DNA from: CAKZQX01 sp034437035
GTDB taxonomy: Bacteria > Chloroflexota > Chloroflexia > Chloroflexales > Chloroflexaceae
Direction of reading: 5' to 3'
Assembly: GCA_034437035.1 (NCBI GenBank)
Contig: DAOTUI010000042.1
Span: 1-64,000, forward strand
DNA length: 64,000 nucleotides
The position numbers and the translations under genes were made by a program. Below, piece by piece: positions 7,840 to 16,834 of this stretch; within the stretch, counting starts at the first letter, position 1, and each line of letters opens with the position of its first letter. The notes below the pieces were generated by a model. It saw only the letters and a program-made list of their open reading frames with translations, was not told the origin of the DNA and searched no databases.

Positions 7840-9378
7840 GTGACTGTTCAATCTGATACACACTCCTCTGCAACACCAACGGCCATTGTTGTTGGTGCAG
7901 GGCTGGGAGGTCTCGCAACGGCCATACGCCTGGCACGGCAAGGACGCCGGGTAATGCTATTTGAGAAGAATGAACGCGTTGGAGGCAAGCTAAACCTGGT
8001 TGAAGCAGCCGGGTACACCTTTGACACCGGCCCTTCGCTCTTTACGATGCCATGGATTCTTGCGGATCTGTTCGCCGCCGCCGGGCGTGACATGCGGGCT
8101 TACCTCGATCTTGTTCAGATTGAGCCAACATGCCGTTACTGGTGGCCCGACGGCACTCAGTTCAATGCATGGCAACGGCTGCCGCAACTGCTCCAGGAAA
8201 TAGCCCGCCTCAACCCCACCGATGTCGAAGGACTCTTTCGTTTTCTGGCACACTCGGCACATATTTACAACATCGTCGCTGATGCCTTTTTGCTCCGTCC
8301 CTTCGATGGTATTCGTGATCTGCTGACCCCAGAGCTACTCCGTCATGGAACGCATATTGACGCGCTACGCAATATTGATACAGCAGTTCGTAGCTTTTTC
8401 CACAGCCCCTATCTGCAGCAGGTATTTAACCGCTACGCCACCTATAACGGCTCATCACCCTATCTCTCACCAGCGACTTTCAATGTTATTGCGTATATTG
8501 AATTTGCCGAGGGCGGATGGTACATACGTGGTGGAATGTATGAACTGGCGCGTGCGCTGCTGCGTCTGACGGATGAACTGGCAATTGACATCCACACCGG
8601 AACAGAGGTTAGTGAAGTGCTCGTGAAGCATGGATACGCACGCGGTGTTCGCACCAATGACGGACGTTCTTTTGCAGCAGATACGGTCGTGGTCAATGCT
8701 GATCCACGTTACGCTTACGATGCACTGCTGTCGGGACAGGAGCGAACCGCCGCGCGTCTCCGCCGGCTCGAGCCATCATGCAGTGGCTTTATTCTGCTGC
8801 TTGGTGTAAATCGTTGCTATGAACAACTGACTCATCACAATATTTTCTTCAGCCAGGATTACGAGCGCGAGTTTGCCGCGATTTTTCAGAAAGGTGTTCC
8901 CGCTGTTGACCCAACGGTCTATGTGTGCGCAACCTGTGTCAGCGATCCGCAGCATGCGCCACCAGGTCACATGAATCTCTTCGTACTGGTCAATGCGCCT
9001 GCGCTGAATGACCGAGTATGCTGGAAACGGGAAGCTAATGCCTACCGCGAGACCATTCTGCGCAAACTCGAGCGGATGGGACTGCACGAGTTACGGCAGC
9101 ATATTGTCTATGAAGAGAGCATGACCCCGGCAGATTTGCAGGCACGCTACAATGCTGCGGGCGGTGCAATCTATGGATTGGCATCAAATAACCCCTTTGC
9201 CGCATTTATGCGTCCGCCGCTACGCGCACGCGGCATTGAACAACTCTATTTTGTGGGTGGAGGTACCCATCCTGGCGGTGGGATTCCGCTTGTCCTGCTC
9301 TCCGGTAAAGCCGTGGCCGAGCGTATCGCCGCCGCATCCGCATCCGCTACCAGATTACCCCAGACTACAACTCATTAG
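7840..9378 (+). CDS. CrtI/CrtN-type carotenoid desaturase or oxygenase
   Basis: 512 aa FAD-dependent amine-oxidase-fold enzyme of the phytoene desaturase family. Known members desaturate phytoene or diapophytoene, or oxidise carotenoid end methyls (CrtP/CrtO-like). The dinucleotide-binding motif is VVGAGLGGLATAIRLARQG near residues 18-36, and EKNERVGGK follows. The C-terminal family signature FVGGGTHPGGGIPLVLLSG is intact (~472-490). The start is GTG at 7840; no strong ribosome binding site is visible. The enzyme acts at the membrane on lipophilic substrates. The exact substrate cannot be decided by eye, so I give no symbol. It stands alone, with no other carotenoid gene in the window. Confidence 0.85.
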   Translation: MTVQSDTHSSATPTAIVVGAGLGGLATAIRLARQGRRVMLFEKNERVGGKLNLVEAAGYTFDTGPSLFTMPWILADLFAAAGRDMRAYLDLVQIEPTCRYWWPDGTQFNAWQRLPQLLQEIARLNPTDVEGLFRFLAHSAHIYNIVADAFLLRPFDGIRDLLTPELLRHGTHIDALRNIDTAVRSFFHSPYLQQVFNRYATYNGSSPYLSPATFNVIAYIEFAEGGWYIRGGMYELARALLRLTDELAIDIHTGTEVSEVLVKHGYARGVRTNDGRSFAADTVVVNADPRYAYDALLSGQERTAARLRRLEPSCSGFILLLGVNRCYEQLTHHNIFFSQDYEREFAAIFQKGVPAVDPTVYVCATCVSDPQHAPPGHMNLFVLVNAPALNDRVCWKREANAYRETILRKLERMGLHELRQHIVYEESMTPADLQARYNAAGGAIYGLASNNPFAAFMRPPLRARGIEQLYFVGGGTHPGGGIPLVLLSGKAVAERIAAASASATRLPQTTTH

Positions 9379-9768
9379 TACAGTGATGAAACATCCTGAT
9401 TGCATACGGCAGACTGCATCAATCAGCACCAGACACCCGGCACAGGTCGACCGCATCAGAACCAGGTTCTATCCCTTATAACGGTGCAGTTTGCCTGTAT
9501 CATCGTTAAATAACGATAAACATATTGATTTCCCGAAAACGAAGTGCTACGATATTTTCATAGCCTCAAGAGAATGATAAAGCAGGCAAGCACATTAACA
9601 GCCCAAATAGTCTGGTAATCCCAAGCGCAAGCGGCGCATCCCGCATAGGAAAAACACAAGAAGGTGTATTGCTTTCTGGGAGCACCGTGTGTTGGAAGAA
9701 ATGACCGGTAGGAGTATCGGTTCAGAGAGACCAACAAGCATGCGCCAGATCTCTGAAGGAGAGACTGA

Positions 9769-9894
9769 ATGCGTGTGAGCGTGAAGGGTTTATTATCTGC
9801 AGCAAAGCTCAAGCCGTGGGAATTTATAGAGAGCCACGGCAAGAAGCGCGGCCTGAATGCAAAAGCCGGCGCAGACTTCAAATTTGCATGCTAG
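9769..9894 (+). CDS. Possible 41-aa peptide
   Basis: ATG at 9769 with GAAGGAGAG at 9755-9763, an excellent ribosome binding site with good spacing, and TAG at 9892. The peptide begins MRVSVKGLLSAAKLKPWEF, is strongly basic (KPWEF, HGKKRG) and ends GADFKFAC with a single terminal cysteine. I recognise no family. Support is only the ribosome binding site and the composition. It could be a leader peptide, a small secreted or regulatory peptide, or chance. It directly precedes the direct repeats. Confidence 0.35.
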   Translation: MRVSVKGLLSAAKLKPWEFIESHGKKRGLNAKAGADFKFAC

Positions 9895-10055
9895 TATGGA
9901 ATGGCAAATCCGCAACTGGACAATAATTTAGATCCAGGCACTATATCTGGTGCGAGACGGTAAATTCAACCCCAGCAAGCAAACCTGGGTATGGACGGCA
10001 AATTCGTGACTGGACGGTAAGTTTAATGCCAGGCATTCCACCTGGTATTCAGGCA
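9895..10055 (+). repeat. Degenerate direct repeats with CCAGG...CCTGG mini-hairpins
   Basis: Two ~58-bp units align well: 9895-9951 and 9992-10052. They share ATGGA-GGCAAAT-CG, ACTGGAC-TAA-TT and CCAGGCA...CTGGT. A shorter third unit lies between them (9955-9990). Translated piecewise, the units give DGKFNPSKQTW, DGKFVTG and DGKFNARHSTW, which looks like a decayed repeat-protein gene with stops between units. Confidence 0.45.
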
Positions 10056-10308
10056 GAAGACGATCTCTAGGAGTCGGCACGAGCTGAATATTGGAGTTAA
10101 CACTGATATTAAACTCGTTTAATGACGTAAAAACTGATGTGGATTTAGAAGTCTGTTAGCAGAGCCGCAAACCAGGATACTGCAGAGGCTAGAGTAGGCT
10201 GTAATGTACTTGAAGATGATGCGATTATCATTTCCTTGGGGCTTTTTAGCTTCGCTTTTAAACTGACTGCGATACTACCTTTGAATAAACACCTTTGCCC
10301 CCTGACTC

Positions 10309-11277
10309 TCACCCCTGCGCAACAGCGTATACATCCTCAAACTTACTGATATTCAGCGTTTGCACATCCGGCAAGATACGCTTGATCAATCCCGTTAAGA
10401 CACTACCAGGACCGATTTCAACAAACGTTGAAAAACCCTGCGCTGCCATCTGCTCAACTGAAGCAATCCAGCGAACCGGTTCAACAATCTGAGCAACCAG
10501 TTCGTGCCGGATATCGTCGGCGTAGAACAGCGTCTCAGCCGACACATTCCCAACAAGCGGGATGTGCAGACCGTGTATGGCCGCATTTTCAATAGCTACA
10601 GCCATCCCGCGCGCAGCATCTGCCATCATCGGCGAATGAAATGCAGCACTCACCTTGAGTGGAAGCGCCCGCCGCGCGCCACGTTCCTTCGCCAGCGCAC
10701 ACACGCGCTTCACTGCTGACGGGGTACCACTGATAACAAACTGACCGGGGGCATTATAGTTGGCAATAACAACAGCCTTATCCATTGAGGCAGTATTATT
10801 GGCGACGGCAGCGGCCACTTCACGACAGGTATAGTCGAGGATATCCTCATCAAGCCCCATAATAGCGGCCATTGTACCCTCCCGCGCCGCAGCCATCAAC
10901 TCTCCGCGCCGTCGAACCAGCCGTAATGCCGTCAGAAAGTCGAGCGCGCCACCAGCGACGAGGGCAGCATATTCACCCAGACTATGCCCGGCAACGACAC
11001 CCGGATGCATCATTATACACTCACTATCAGCAAGCGTGTTGAGCATGCGCGTCAAAGCTACACTGACCGTCAAGAGTGCCGGTTGCGCGTTCTCCGTAGC
11101 AGTAAGCTCGGCTTCGGGCCCTTCAAAACAGAGGCGGGTCAGGTTTAGCCCAAGTGCAGCATCCGCCTGCTCAAACACATCACGCGCCACGGAACTGTGC
11201 GCATACAACTCACGGCCCATCCCGACGAACTGCGAGCCTTGCCCAGGGAAAACCCATGCAGTAGTTGTACTCCTCAC
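10309..11277 (-). CDS. fabD: Malonyl-CoA:ACP transacylase
   Basis: Transfers malonyl from CoA to acyl carrier protein to supply fatty acid elongation in the cytoplasm. The nucleophile motif GHSLGEY and the catalytic-His region SAAFHSPMM are present, as is the N-terminal FPGQGSQ. I start at the GTG ending at 11277 because AACAAGGTG lies six bases upstream; an ATG at 11304 gives nine more residues. About 322 aa, close to the family norm of ~310. It is the last gene of the rsmD-to-fabD minus-strand operon, 84 bp after fabH. Confidence 0.93.
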   Translation of the reverse strand: MRSTTTAWVFPGQGSQFVGMGRELYAHSSVARDVFEQADAALGLNLTRLCFEGPEAELTATENAQPALLTVSVALTRMLNTLADSECIMMHPGVVAGHSLGEYAALVAGGALDFLTALRLVRRRGELMAAAREGTMAAIMGLDEDILDYTCREVAAAVANNTASMDKAVVIANYNAPGQFVISGTPSAVKRVCALAKERGARRALPLKVSAAFHSPMMADAARGMAVAIENAAIHGLHIPLVGNVSAETLFYADDIRHELVAQIVEPVRWIASVEQMAAQGFSTFVEIGPGSVLTGLIKRILPDVQTLNISKFEDVYAVAQG

Positions 11278-11361
11278 ATCTGACACCTTGTTACACACCA
11301 CCATGTTGAAAGATTTAGAGGAAACCCGTTGCTCACAGCCGGATCAATGCGTAGAGTCGAA

Positions 11362-12351
11362 CTATCTTCCCCAACGCACGACGGCTGATGCCCAGGTCAA
11401 CCCTCCACCAAACGCGGTTAACAGGATATGATCACCATACTGCACCCGTTCCTGTGCAACAGCCTCGCACAGAGCGATAGGCACGGAGGCAGCAGACGTA
11501 TTACCATAACGGTTCAAATTCACGAATACCCGTTCAGATGATATACCGAGACGTTTTGCTGTTGCCTCAATAATGCGCGCATTGGCCTGGTGCGGAATGA
11601 CCAGGCGAATATCATCAATGGTCAGGCCGGCATCAGCGATGACCTGCTGTGATGATTCACTCATTTCGCGCACAGCATGTTTATAAATTTCCCGGCCATG
11701 CATGTACACACGATGACGTTCCTGATCGATCAACGCGGGGGTCAACGGCAACCGGGTACCACCGGCGTCAGCCGCCATTAAATCTTCGCCTTCGCCCCAC
11801 GAGCCAAGCACCGATGAAAGCATTCCCAGGGGTTGTGCGTGGGCCTGTAAAATCACTGCCCCTGCACCATCACCAAAAAGCACGCAGGTATTGCGATCCT
11901 TCCAGTTGAGCAGATGGGTAAAAATGTCCACACCGACGAGCAACACCGTCCGATGCGCACCACTCTGGATCATCCTGGTCGCAACATGTAACCCGTAGAC
12001 AAACCCGCTACAGGCAGCATTCAGATCAAATGCACCGGCGCGATTAATTCCCAGGTTGCCCTGCACCCGGCATGCTGTTGCCGGAAAGGGGCGATCAGGT
12101 GTGCAGGTTGCCAGAATAACCAGATCAATTTCCTGGGGGTCAATCCCCGCCGCCGCAATCGCATGGCGACCAGCCTGAGTAGCCAGCGTTGATGTATATT
12201 CCCCTGGCCCCACCACATGGCGTTCAGCGATACCGGTTCGGGTACGGATCCATTCATCCGATGTATCGATCATATAGGCCAGTTCTTCATTGGTGACAAT
12301 GCGTTTAGGAACAGCCATTCCCCAACCAATGATCGCCGCATACTGTCCCAT
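11362..12351 (-). CDS. fabH: Beta-ketoacyl-ACP synthase III
   Basis: Starts type II fatty acid synthesis by condensing acetyl- or branched acyl-CoA with malonyl-ACP. The triad is visible: C114 (NAACSGF), His in IPHQANARII and Asn in NRYGNTSAAS. The N-terminal region DTSDEWIRTRTGI is typical. The ATG ending at 12351 has AGGAGAG just upstream, better than the ATG six codons earlier. 329 aa is normal length. It follows rpmF by about 100 bp and precedes fabD, the standard rpmF-fabH-fabD order linking ribosome and lipid synthesis. Confidence 0.95.
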   Translation of the reverse strand: MGQYAAIIGWGMAVPKRIVTNEELAYMIDTSDEWIRTRTGIAERHVVGPGEYTSTLATQAGRHAIAAAGIDPQEIDLVILATCTPDRPFPATACRVQGNLGINRAGAFDLNAACSGFVYGLHVATRMIQSGAHRTVLLVGVDIFTHLLNWKDRNTCVLFGDGAGAVILQAHAQPLGMLSSVLGSWGEGEDLMAADAGGTRLPLTPALIDQERHRVYMHGREIYKHAVREMSESSQQVIADAGLTIDDIRLVIPHQANARIIEATAKRLGISSERVFVNLNRYGNTSAASVPIALCEAVAQERVQYGDHILLTAFGGGLTWASAVVRWGR

Positions 12352-12452
12352 GCTCTCTCCTGGGAACACTTTATCACGCGAGAAGGGTTATAAGCAGGAG
12401 GATAAACCTGCCAATAACCCTTCTATTCGCCAGACAGCACCACCCAACTCAA

Positions 12453-12647
12453 CTAACCGGAGCGTTCATTCTTTGCCGGAAGAACCTGGCGACCTTTGTA
12501 CGTTCCACAGGTCTTGCAGACGCGATGTGCGCGCATCCAGGCTCCACAACTGGGGCAGACCACCAGTGTCGGTGGCGCCAGGCGCTGATGCCGCCGGCGA
12601 TTGCCCCGTTGATGGCGTGAAACTTTATGTTTTGGTAATGCACCCAT
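12453..12647 (-). CDS. rpmF: 50S ribosomal protein L32
   Basis: 64-aa zinc-ribbon ribosomal protein. It begins MGALPKHKVSRHQRGNRRRH and holds zinc ligands C31, C34, C44, C47 (CPSC and CKTC). All four cysteines are kept, so this is the zinc-binding (C+) form. The start is ATG ending at 12647, preceded by AAGGAGT on the minus strand; four extra codons upstream are open but not needed. It sits 32 bp after yceD, as in many bacteria. Confidence 0.96.
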   Translation of the reverse strand: MGALPKHKVSRHQRGNRRRHQRLAPPTLVVCPSCGAWMRAHRVCKTCGTYKGRQVLPAKNERSG

Positions 12648-12679
12648 AGTTAAGTACAACTCCTTATGTTTTCACATTA

Positions 12680-13219
12680 TCAGTCAGATTGATTATTTTG
12701 CCGCTCTGCCCACTGCTTAAGCACTTCCAACCGTTTATCTATCTCCTCGCCCACTTCTTCAGTGATCTCTTCCGACTGGACACTATAGCGAACCGGCGCA
12801 TCACGATAGGCTTCACACACCGGATACAGCGGCAGTTCAAGCAACGTATACTCTCGAATAATCTCGCCAACATCGGCCATGTGCAGTTCATCGAGCAAAA
12901 ACGGATCTTCCTCAGCCGGTTTTGCTACTGGCGCACCAGTCATCACATCGATTACAGAATGCATTTCTTCGTTGACATCAACCTGAACGGGTTGATCAAA
13001 TTCTTCGAGTGAACGCACACAGACTAACTGGACCACACCCTGCGCGCGAATGTGGACAAACACGCCCGTTGTCGTGCGCGTAAATCGAACGCTACCCGCA
13101 ATATCGAGCAAAACCAGCGTATCATCAAGCGATAGCCGATCTTCAGTGAAATCATAGTCACGCCGTGCGCCGATCTCTTCGCGCAGTAACTGCGCAACAT
13201 TAAATTTAATGTTAGTCAT
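12680..13219 (-). CDS. yceD: DUF177/YceD family protein
   Basis: 179 aa. The family is named for its effect on 23S rRNA accumulation and almost always precedes rpmF, as here. Visible family features are the N-terminal NVAQLLREEIG region, the central VQLVCVRSLEEFDQPV (the usual CxRCL motif is reduced to one Cys) and the acidic DEL-DVGEIIREYTLLELP helix. The C-terminal cysteines seen in many members are absent apart from PVCEAY, so any metal site is incomplete. The start is the ATG ending at 13219 (MTNIKFN); the open frame extends ten codons further without a better start. Confidence 0.85.
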   Translation of the reverse strand: MTNIKFNVAQLLREEIGARRDYDFTEDRLSLDDTLVLLDIAGSVRFTRTTTGVFVHIRAQGVVQLVCVRSLEEFDQPVQVDVNEEMHSVIDVMTGAPVAKPAEEDPFLLDELHMADVGEIIREYTLLELPLYPVCEAYRDAPVRYSVQSEEITEEVGEEIDKRLEVLKQWAERQNNQSD

Positions 13220-13305
13220 GGAAATTGTGTATGTACAGTTTGCAACCAATCAACATGTGGTTACAAGGCCAGCATTATAAGCGTAGAATTGATAACCTGT
13301 CAAGC

Positions 13306-13704
13306 TTACGACAGGGCCGAAAGTCCATTACGCACACTCGTAAGCAACTGCTCCAGGCGCTCATCAAGCTCTTCGAGCACCTGCCGGGCATACTCGTCGG
13401 CACCTGCGCGCACCTGGATCGCCTCTTGCTCGGCATGATCGAGGAGACGTTGCCGCTCTTCCTCAACTGCGGTCAGGAGCCCCTGTTCGTGCAATACTTG
13501 CTGGACCCGCTCCTGAGCATCGGCCAGCAGGCGATCACGCTCCTGAATTATGCGCCGGGCGTGCTTGAGTTCCTCCGGGACGGATACACGCATACGGTCA
13601 ATAATATCCAGAATGCGTTCTTCGTCAACCATCAAACGACCGCTGAACGGCACCCGACGGCCCTCAGCCAATGCGTCTTCCAATTCATCGATCAAGTCGT
13701 CCAA
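13306..13704 (-). CDS. Coiled-coil protein (DivIVA-like or ATPase-subunit-like), 132 aa
   Basis: A short, mostly helical protein. Residues ~40-125 form a long amphipathic coiled coil (RIIQERDRLLADAQERVQQ, then LDHAEQEAIQVRAGADEYARQ), as in DivIVA/GpsB-type or V-ATPase E/H-like proteins of Gram-positive and Chloroflexota genomes. No membrane segment. The start is TTG ending at 13704; a GGAAGGGGG stretch lies about 14 bases upstream, so the start is uncertain. It sits between coaD and yceD in the same operon. No function can be assigned beyond a structural or scaffold role. Confidence 0.65.
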   Translation of the reverse strand: MDDLIDELEDALAEGRRVPFSGRLMVDEERILDIIDRMRVSVPEELKHARRIIQERDRLLADAQERVQQVLHEQGLLTAVEEERQRLLDHAEQEAIQVRAGADEYARQVLEELDERLEQLLTSVRNGLSALS

Positions 13705-13745
13705 CTCGATGGTTGATCACCCCCTTCCGTCCCGCTCCCCAAACC

Positions 13746-14231
13746 TCAGACCGAGGAGCCAAATTTCCGCTTCAATGCTTCAACGATATGGGGCGGAACC
13801 AGATCACTCACATCGCCCCCTAGACCGGCCATCTCCCGAACGGTACTCGAACTCAAAAAAGTGTACTTGTGGCTCGCCATAAAGACGACAACATCGACAT
13901 CGGGCTCCAGGGTCTGGTTAATCTGTGCCATCTGGAACTCATGCTCAAAGTCACTCGCCACCCGCAACCCGCGCACAATCACTTTGGCACCAATCTGCCG
14001 CGCATAGTGAACCGTCAGGATGTTATAGGTTTCGACCCGGATATGCGGGAGATTCCGCGTCGCCTCGCGTAACATTTCAACCCGTTCGGCGGTCGAAAAC
14101 AATAAATTTTTTTTCGGGCGATCAAACACAGCCATCACGACCGTATCAAACAACCGGGCCGCCCGGATCGCCGTATCGAGATGCCCGTACGTTACCGGAT
14201 CAAAACTCCCAGGGTAGAGCGCAATTGTCAC
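13746..14231 (-). CDS. coaD: Phosphopantetheine adenylyltransferase
   Basis: Makes dephospho-CoA from ATP and 4'-phosphopantetheine, the penultimate CoA step. The N-terminal nucleotidyltransferase signature YPGSFDPVTYGHLD holds T14 and H17, and the C-terminal FLSSSTVRE is present. 161 aa is the family length. The start is the GTG ending at 14231, chosen because AAGGAG lies six bases upstream; the frame is open much further but that part overlaps rsmD and is not homologous. It pairs with rsmD immediately upstream, a very common arrangement. Confidence 0.95.
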   Translation of the reverse strand: MTIALYPGSFDPVTYGHLDTAIRAARLFDTVVMAVFDRPKKNLLFSTAERVEMLREATRNLPHIRVETYNILTVHYARQIGAKVIVRGLRVASDFEHEFQMAQINQTLEPDVDVVVFMASHKYTFLSSSTVREMAGLGGDVSDLVPPHIVEALKRKFGSSV

Positions 14232-14259
14232 ACGGTGCTCCTTAATACAGCAGATGGGA

Positions 14260-14814
14260 TCAAGCGTTACGCGCATAGATCGAGAAACAGGAATCACCCA
14301 GACGACGGAACTTGAGCCGGTCCCAATCGCCATACGCATCAGCCAGTTCCACCCGGGGTGAATGACCAACGATGAGCAACCCGTTTGCGCCACCGAGCGA
14401 AGACGCAGCTACCGCCGTAATCGTCTGATGAATATGCGGGTCGGCATAGGGTGGATCCATAATGATTATATCATAGGCAGGCAGACGCTCCCACCCTTGC
14501 AAATAGCGTACCACCGGCATGCAGTGAACATGCCCCCGATCAGCTAACCGGGTATGCTCAAGATTCCGACAGATAATGCGGCAGACGGGCGTACTCTGCT
14601 CAACAAAGTCAGCCTCGGCAGCTCCACGCGACAGACATTCAATCCCCAGCGACCCTGTTCCGGCATAGAGATCCAGCACACGCCCACGGATGGAGCGTTC
14701 GCTTGTAATTGTTGAGAAGAGTGACTCTTTCACCCGATCGAGCATTGGGCGAGTACTCATTCCCCTGGGCGCTTTGAGCCGATGTCCTTTAGCTGTACCG
14801 GTAATCACCCGCAT
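14260..14814 (-). CDS. rsmD: 16S rRNA (guanine(966)-N2)-methyltransferase
   Basis: SAM-dependent methyltransferase that modifies G966 of 16S rRNA. It begins MRVITGTAKGHRLKAP, as expected. The SAM-binding motif DLYAGTGSLG is at 48-57 and the catalytic DPPY at 120-123. 184 aa is normal. It is the first gene of the seven-gene minus-strand operon ending with fabD. No strong ribosome binding site precedes its ATG (GTTGAAAACCT). Confidence 0.94.
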   Translation of the reverse strand: MRVITGTAKGHRLKAPRGMSTRPMLDRVKESLFSTITSERSIRGRVLDLYAGTGSLGIECLSRGAAEADFVEQSTPVCRIICRNLEHTRLADRGHVHCMPVVRYLQGWERLPAYDIIIMDPPYADPHIHQTITAVAASSLGGANGLLIVGHSPRVELADAYGDWDRLKFRRLGDSCFSIYARNA

Positions 14815-15190
14815 AGGTTTTCAACATTCACGCAATAATTATGATAGACAACTATCCGGGAGCAGCACGTTATGTCGTGTTGTCATTCAACCGGATCAGG
14901 TTTCGTTATCTTAGCGCAGGTTAACGGCTATTGTAGCACGGCTAACGGTAATCTTCAAACACTGACCGGGAAACAGACATGCCACGCCGAAGCTGGAGGA
15001 AGCATACGCTGCCCGAACAGCTATACGCACTTTTCACCACTCTCCAGGCATGCTATAATTGACTAATATATCATCGCAACCCGATTCTTAGACGAACCGA
15101 TACTCCTGGTATAACATCTGACAGGGGGCTTGGATCAGGGAAAGTTGAAGTACGACTCCCCGGCGAGTCGCAGAACGGAGCAACTGACAG
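14815..15190. promoter_or_regulatory. Divergent intergenic region between rsmD and tig
   Basis: 375 bp without a gene. It must hold promoters for the minus-strand operon and for tig. The tig promoter is clear (15031-15059). A hairpin CGACTC / GAGTCG (15153-15158, 15165-15170) lies in the tig leader about 20 bases before the start codon. I could not identify a convincing minus-strand promoter. Confidence 0.6.
15031..15059 (+). promoter_or_regulatory. Sigma-70-type promoter of tig
   Basis: -35 TTTTCA (15031-15036), 17-bp spacer, -10 TATAAT (15054-15059) with an extended -10 TG at 15051-15052. The predicted transcript has a leader of about 125 bases including the hairpin at 15153-15170. Confidence 0.65.
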
Positions 15191-16642
15191 GTGAAGGTCA
15201 CGACAGAGAAACTACCAAAGAGTTTGCTGGCTCTCGATATCGAACTTGAGCCCAACCAGGTTGAGAAGGGCCTGGATCGGGCAGCACGACGCCTTTCACA
15301 GAAGTATACAGTTCCTGGGTTTCGCAAAGGGAAAGCTCCACGTTTTATTATTGAAAACTATTTTGGGCGTGAGGCATTGATGGAAGAAGCCTCCGAGGAT
15401 CTGATCAATCGGGCGTTCAAAGATGCGTTGAAGCAAGAACAGATTGAACCCATTGGTCCTGCCAGTCTGGAGACGGTTGATCCATCGGCGCAGTTTCGCT
15501 TCCGGGTAACAGTGCCAATCTCACCTACGGTTACGCTGCCCGACTATCGTGAATTTCGCCTGCCGCTGGAAACTGAGCCGGTGACGGATGAAATGGTTGA
15601 CCGCGCAATGGAAATGCTGCGCGACAAGCATGTGGTGCTCAAGGAACTTGAAGAACCACGACCGGCGCAAAAGGGTGATCAGCTTACGGTGCAACTGGAA
15701 ACCCTGGTTGATGGTGAACCGCTCGAAGAGCGGGCTGAAGATGCCGAGATACCCGAAACTACCCTGGTGCTTGAGCCGGATCGGCTGGTTGATGAGCTCT
15801 ATGCCGAGTTGGTAGGGAGCAACGTCGATGAGGAGCGCATGATCACCGCGCAGATGCCGGAAGACCACGCAAATGAGCAGGTACGTGGCAAAGAGGTGGT
15901 CTTCAATGTAAAAGTCCTCGGAATTCAGGAGCGACTGCTGACCGAGTGGGAGGAAGTGCCCACACTGGAGGAGTTTGACGGTACCGTTGAGGATCTGCGC
16001 CGGAAAACCCGTACGGATATGGAAACATCATCGCGCCAGATGGCCGAGCGGCAACTGGTTGACGGCTTTCTCGAGCAACTTACGGAACAGACCAGCTATG
16101 ACATTCCTGATGTAATGATCCGCGAAACGGCACACGAGATGCTGCATGAACAGGAACGCCAGTTTGCGCAGTATGGTATTACTCTGGATCAGATGCTGCA
16201 ATATCGGGGGCAGACCCACGACGAAGCCACCGAAGAGTTGCTGCCGCAGGCGGAACAACAACTCAAGGTGCGCCTGGCACTCCAGCAGGTTGTCCGGACT
16301 GAACAGTTCGACATCACCAATGAGGAGATCGAGAACGAAATTCAGCAGATTGTTCAGGACTATGCTGAGGAGGAGCGCGAAAACGCGGGCAGGGTGCTGG
16401 CGACCCAACTGCGAAGTACGGTCGCAAATGCCGTGCTGGACCGTAAACTGCGGGGGCGGTTGATGGAAATCGCGCAGGGAGAAGCGCCGCCACTACCTGA
16501 CAGTGAAGCGCCAACCGAAGAGCCAACGGCGGAAGAAGCGGCACCTACGGCTGAGGAGAACATAGCAGCGCGTGCAGACGATGAACAGGCTACGCCGGAC
16601 GCGGCTGAAACACCCAGGCCACAAGAACATGGAGCGATCTAG
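15191..16642 (+). CDS. tig: Trigger factor, ribosome-associated chaperone and prolyl isomerase
   Basis: 483 aa. The N-terminal ribosome-binding domain contains the signature GFRKGKAP (~44-51). The middle FKBP-like PPIase domain (~155-245) begins KGDQLTVQLETLVDG, and the C-terminal chaperone arms follow to ~430. The last ~50 residues are a low-complexity acidic Glu/Ala/Pro/Thr tail, longer than in E. coli. The start is GTG at 15191 with GGAG at 15177-15180. It acts on nascent chains at the exit tunnel. It heads the classic tig-clpP-clpX order; clpP has its own promoter. Confidence 0.95.
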   Translation: MKVTTEKLPKSLLALDIELEPNQVEKGLDRAARRLSQKYTVPGFRKGKAPRFIIENYFGREALMEEASEDLINRAFKDALKQEQIEPIGPASLETVDPSAQFRFRVTVPISPTVTLPDYREFRLPLETEPVTDEMVDRAMEMLRDKHVVLKELEEPRPAQKGDQLTVQLETLVDGEPLEERAEDAEIPETTLVLEPDRLVDELYAELVGSNVDEERMITAQMPEDHANEQVRGKEVVFNVKVLGIQERLLTEWEEVPTLEEFDGTVEDLRRKTRTDMETSSRQMAERQLVDGFLEQLTEQTSYDIPDVMIRETAHEMLHEQERQFAQYGITLDQMLQYRGQTHDEATEELLPQAEQQLKVRLALQQVVRTEQFDITNEEIENEIQQIVQDYAEEERENAGRVLATQLRSTVANAVLDRKLRGRLMEIAQGEAPPLPDSEAPTEEPTAEEAAPTAEENIAARADDEQATPDAAETPRPQEHGAI

Positions 16643-16708
16643 TATACCTTGCAGTTTCGCGTGGTATGACAGCTTTCTGAGCCCGAACTGTAGGTATCTT
16701 CATCATTT

Positions 16709-16722
16709 TGATAACGTTATCA
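16709..16722. promoter_or_regulatory. 14-bp perfect palindrome upstream of clpP
   Basis: TGATAACGTTATCA is a perfect palindrome centred on AACGTT, the layout typical of LacI-family operators. It lies about 55 bp upstream of the clpP -35 box. No LacI-family regulator is in the window, so the binding protein is unknown. Confidence 0.45.
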
Positions 16723-16776
16723 CGTACGCTGTGGGAACGAGCATTAGTTGAAGCGCAGCAACCATTAGCTTACGTA

Positions 16777-16804
16777 TTACCACTCTTAACATAGAGTGTA
16801 TAAT
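16777..16804 (+). promoter_or_regulatory. Promoter of clpP
   Basis: -35-like TTACCA (16777-16782), 16-bp spacer, -10 TATAAT (16799-16804). It overlaps an upstream in-frame GTG (16796), which argues against that codon as the clpP start. Confidence 0.55.
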
Positions 16805-16834
16805 GCTGTTCTGCGCTTCTGGAGAATAGATACT

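Larger units (their letters stand above)
9379..10308. other. 930-bp stretch without a confirmed gene
   Basis: Between the carotenoid desaturase and the convergent fabD. It is more AT-rich than its surroundings. It holds a possible 41-aa peptide gene (9769-9894) and degenerate direct repeats (9895-10055). Longer open frames on either strand lack ribosome binding sites and family features. The last ~150 bases before fabD show nothing I can name. Confidence 0.6.

Noticed and set aside
16796..16834. Upstream GTG start for clpP
   Set aside because: It overlaps the -10 box and lacks a ribosome binding site.
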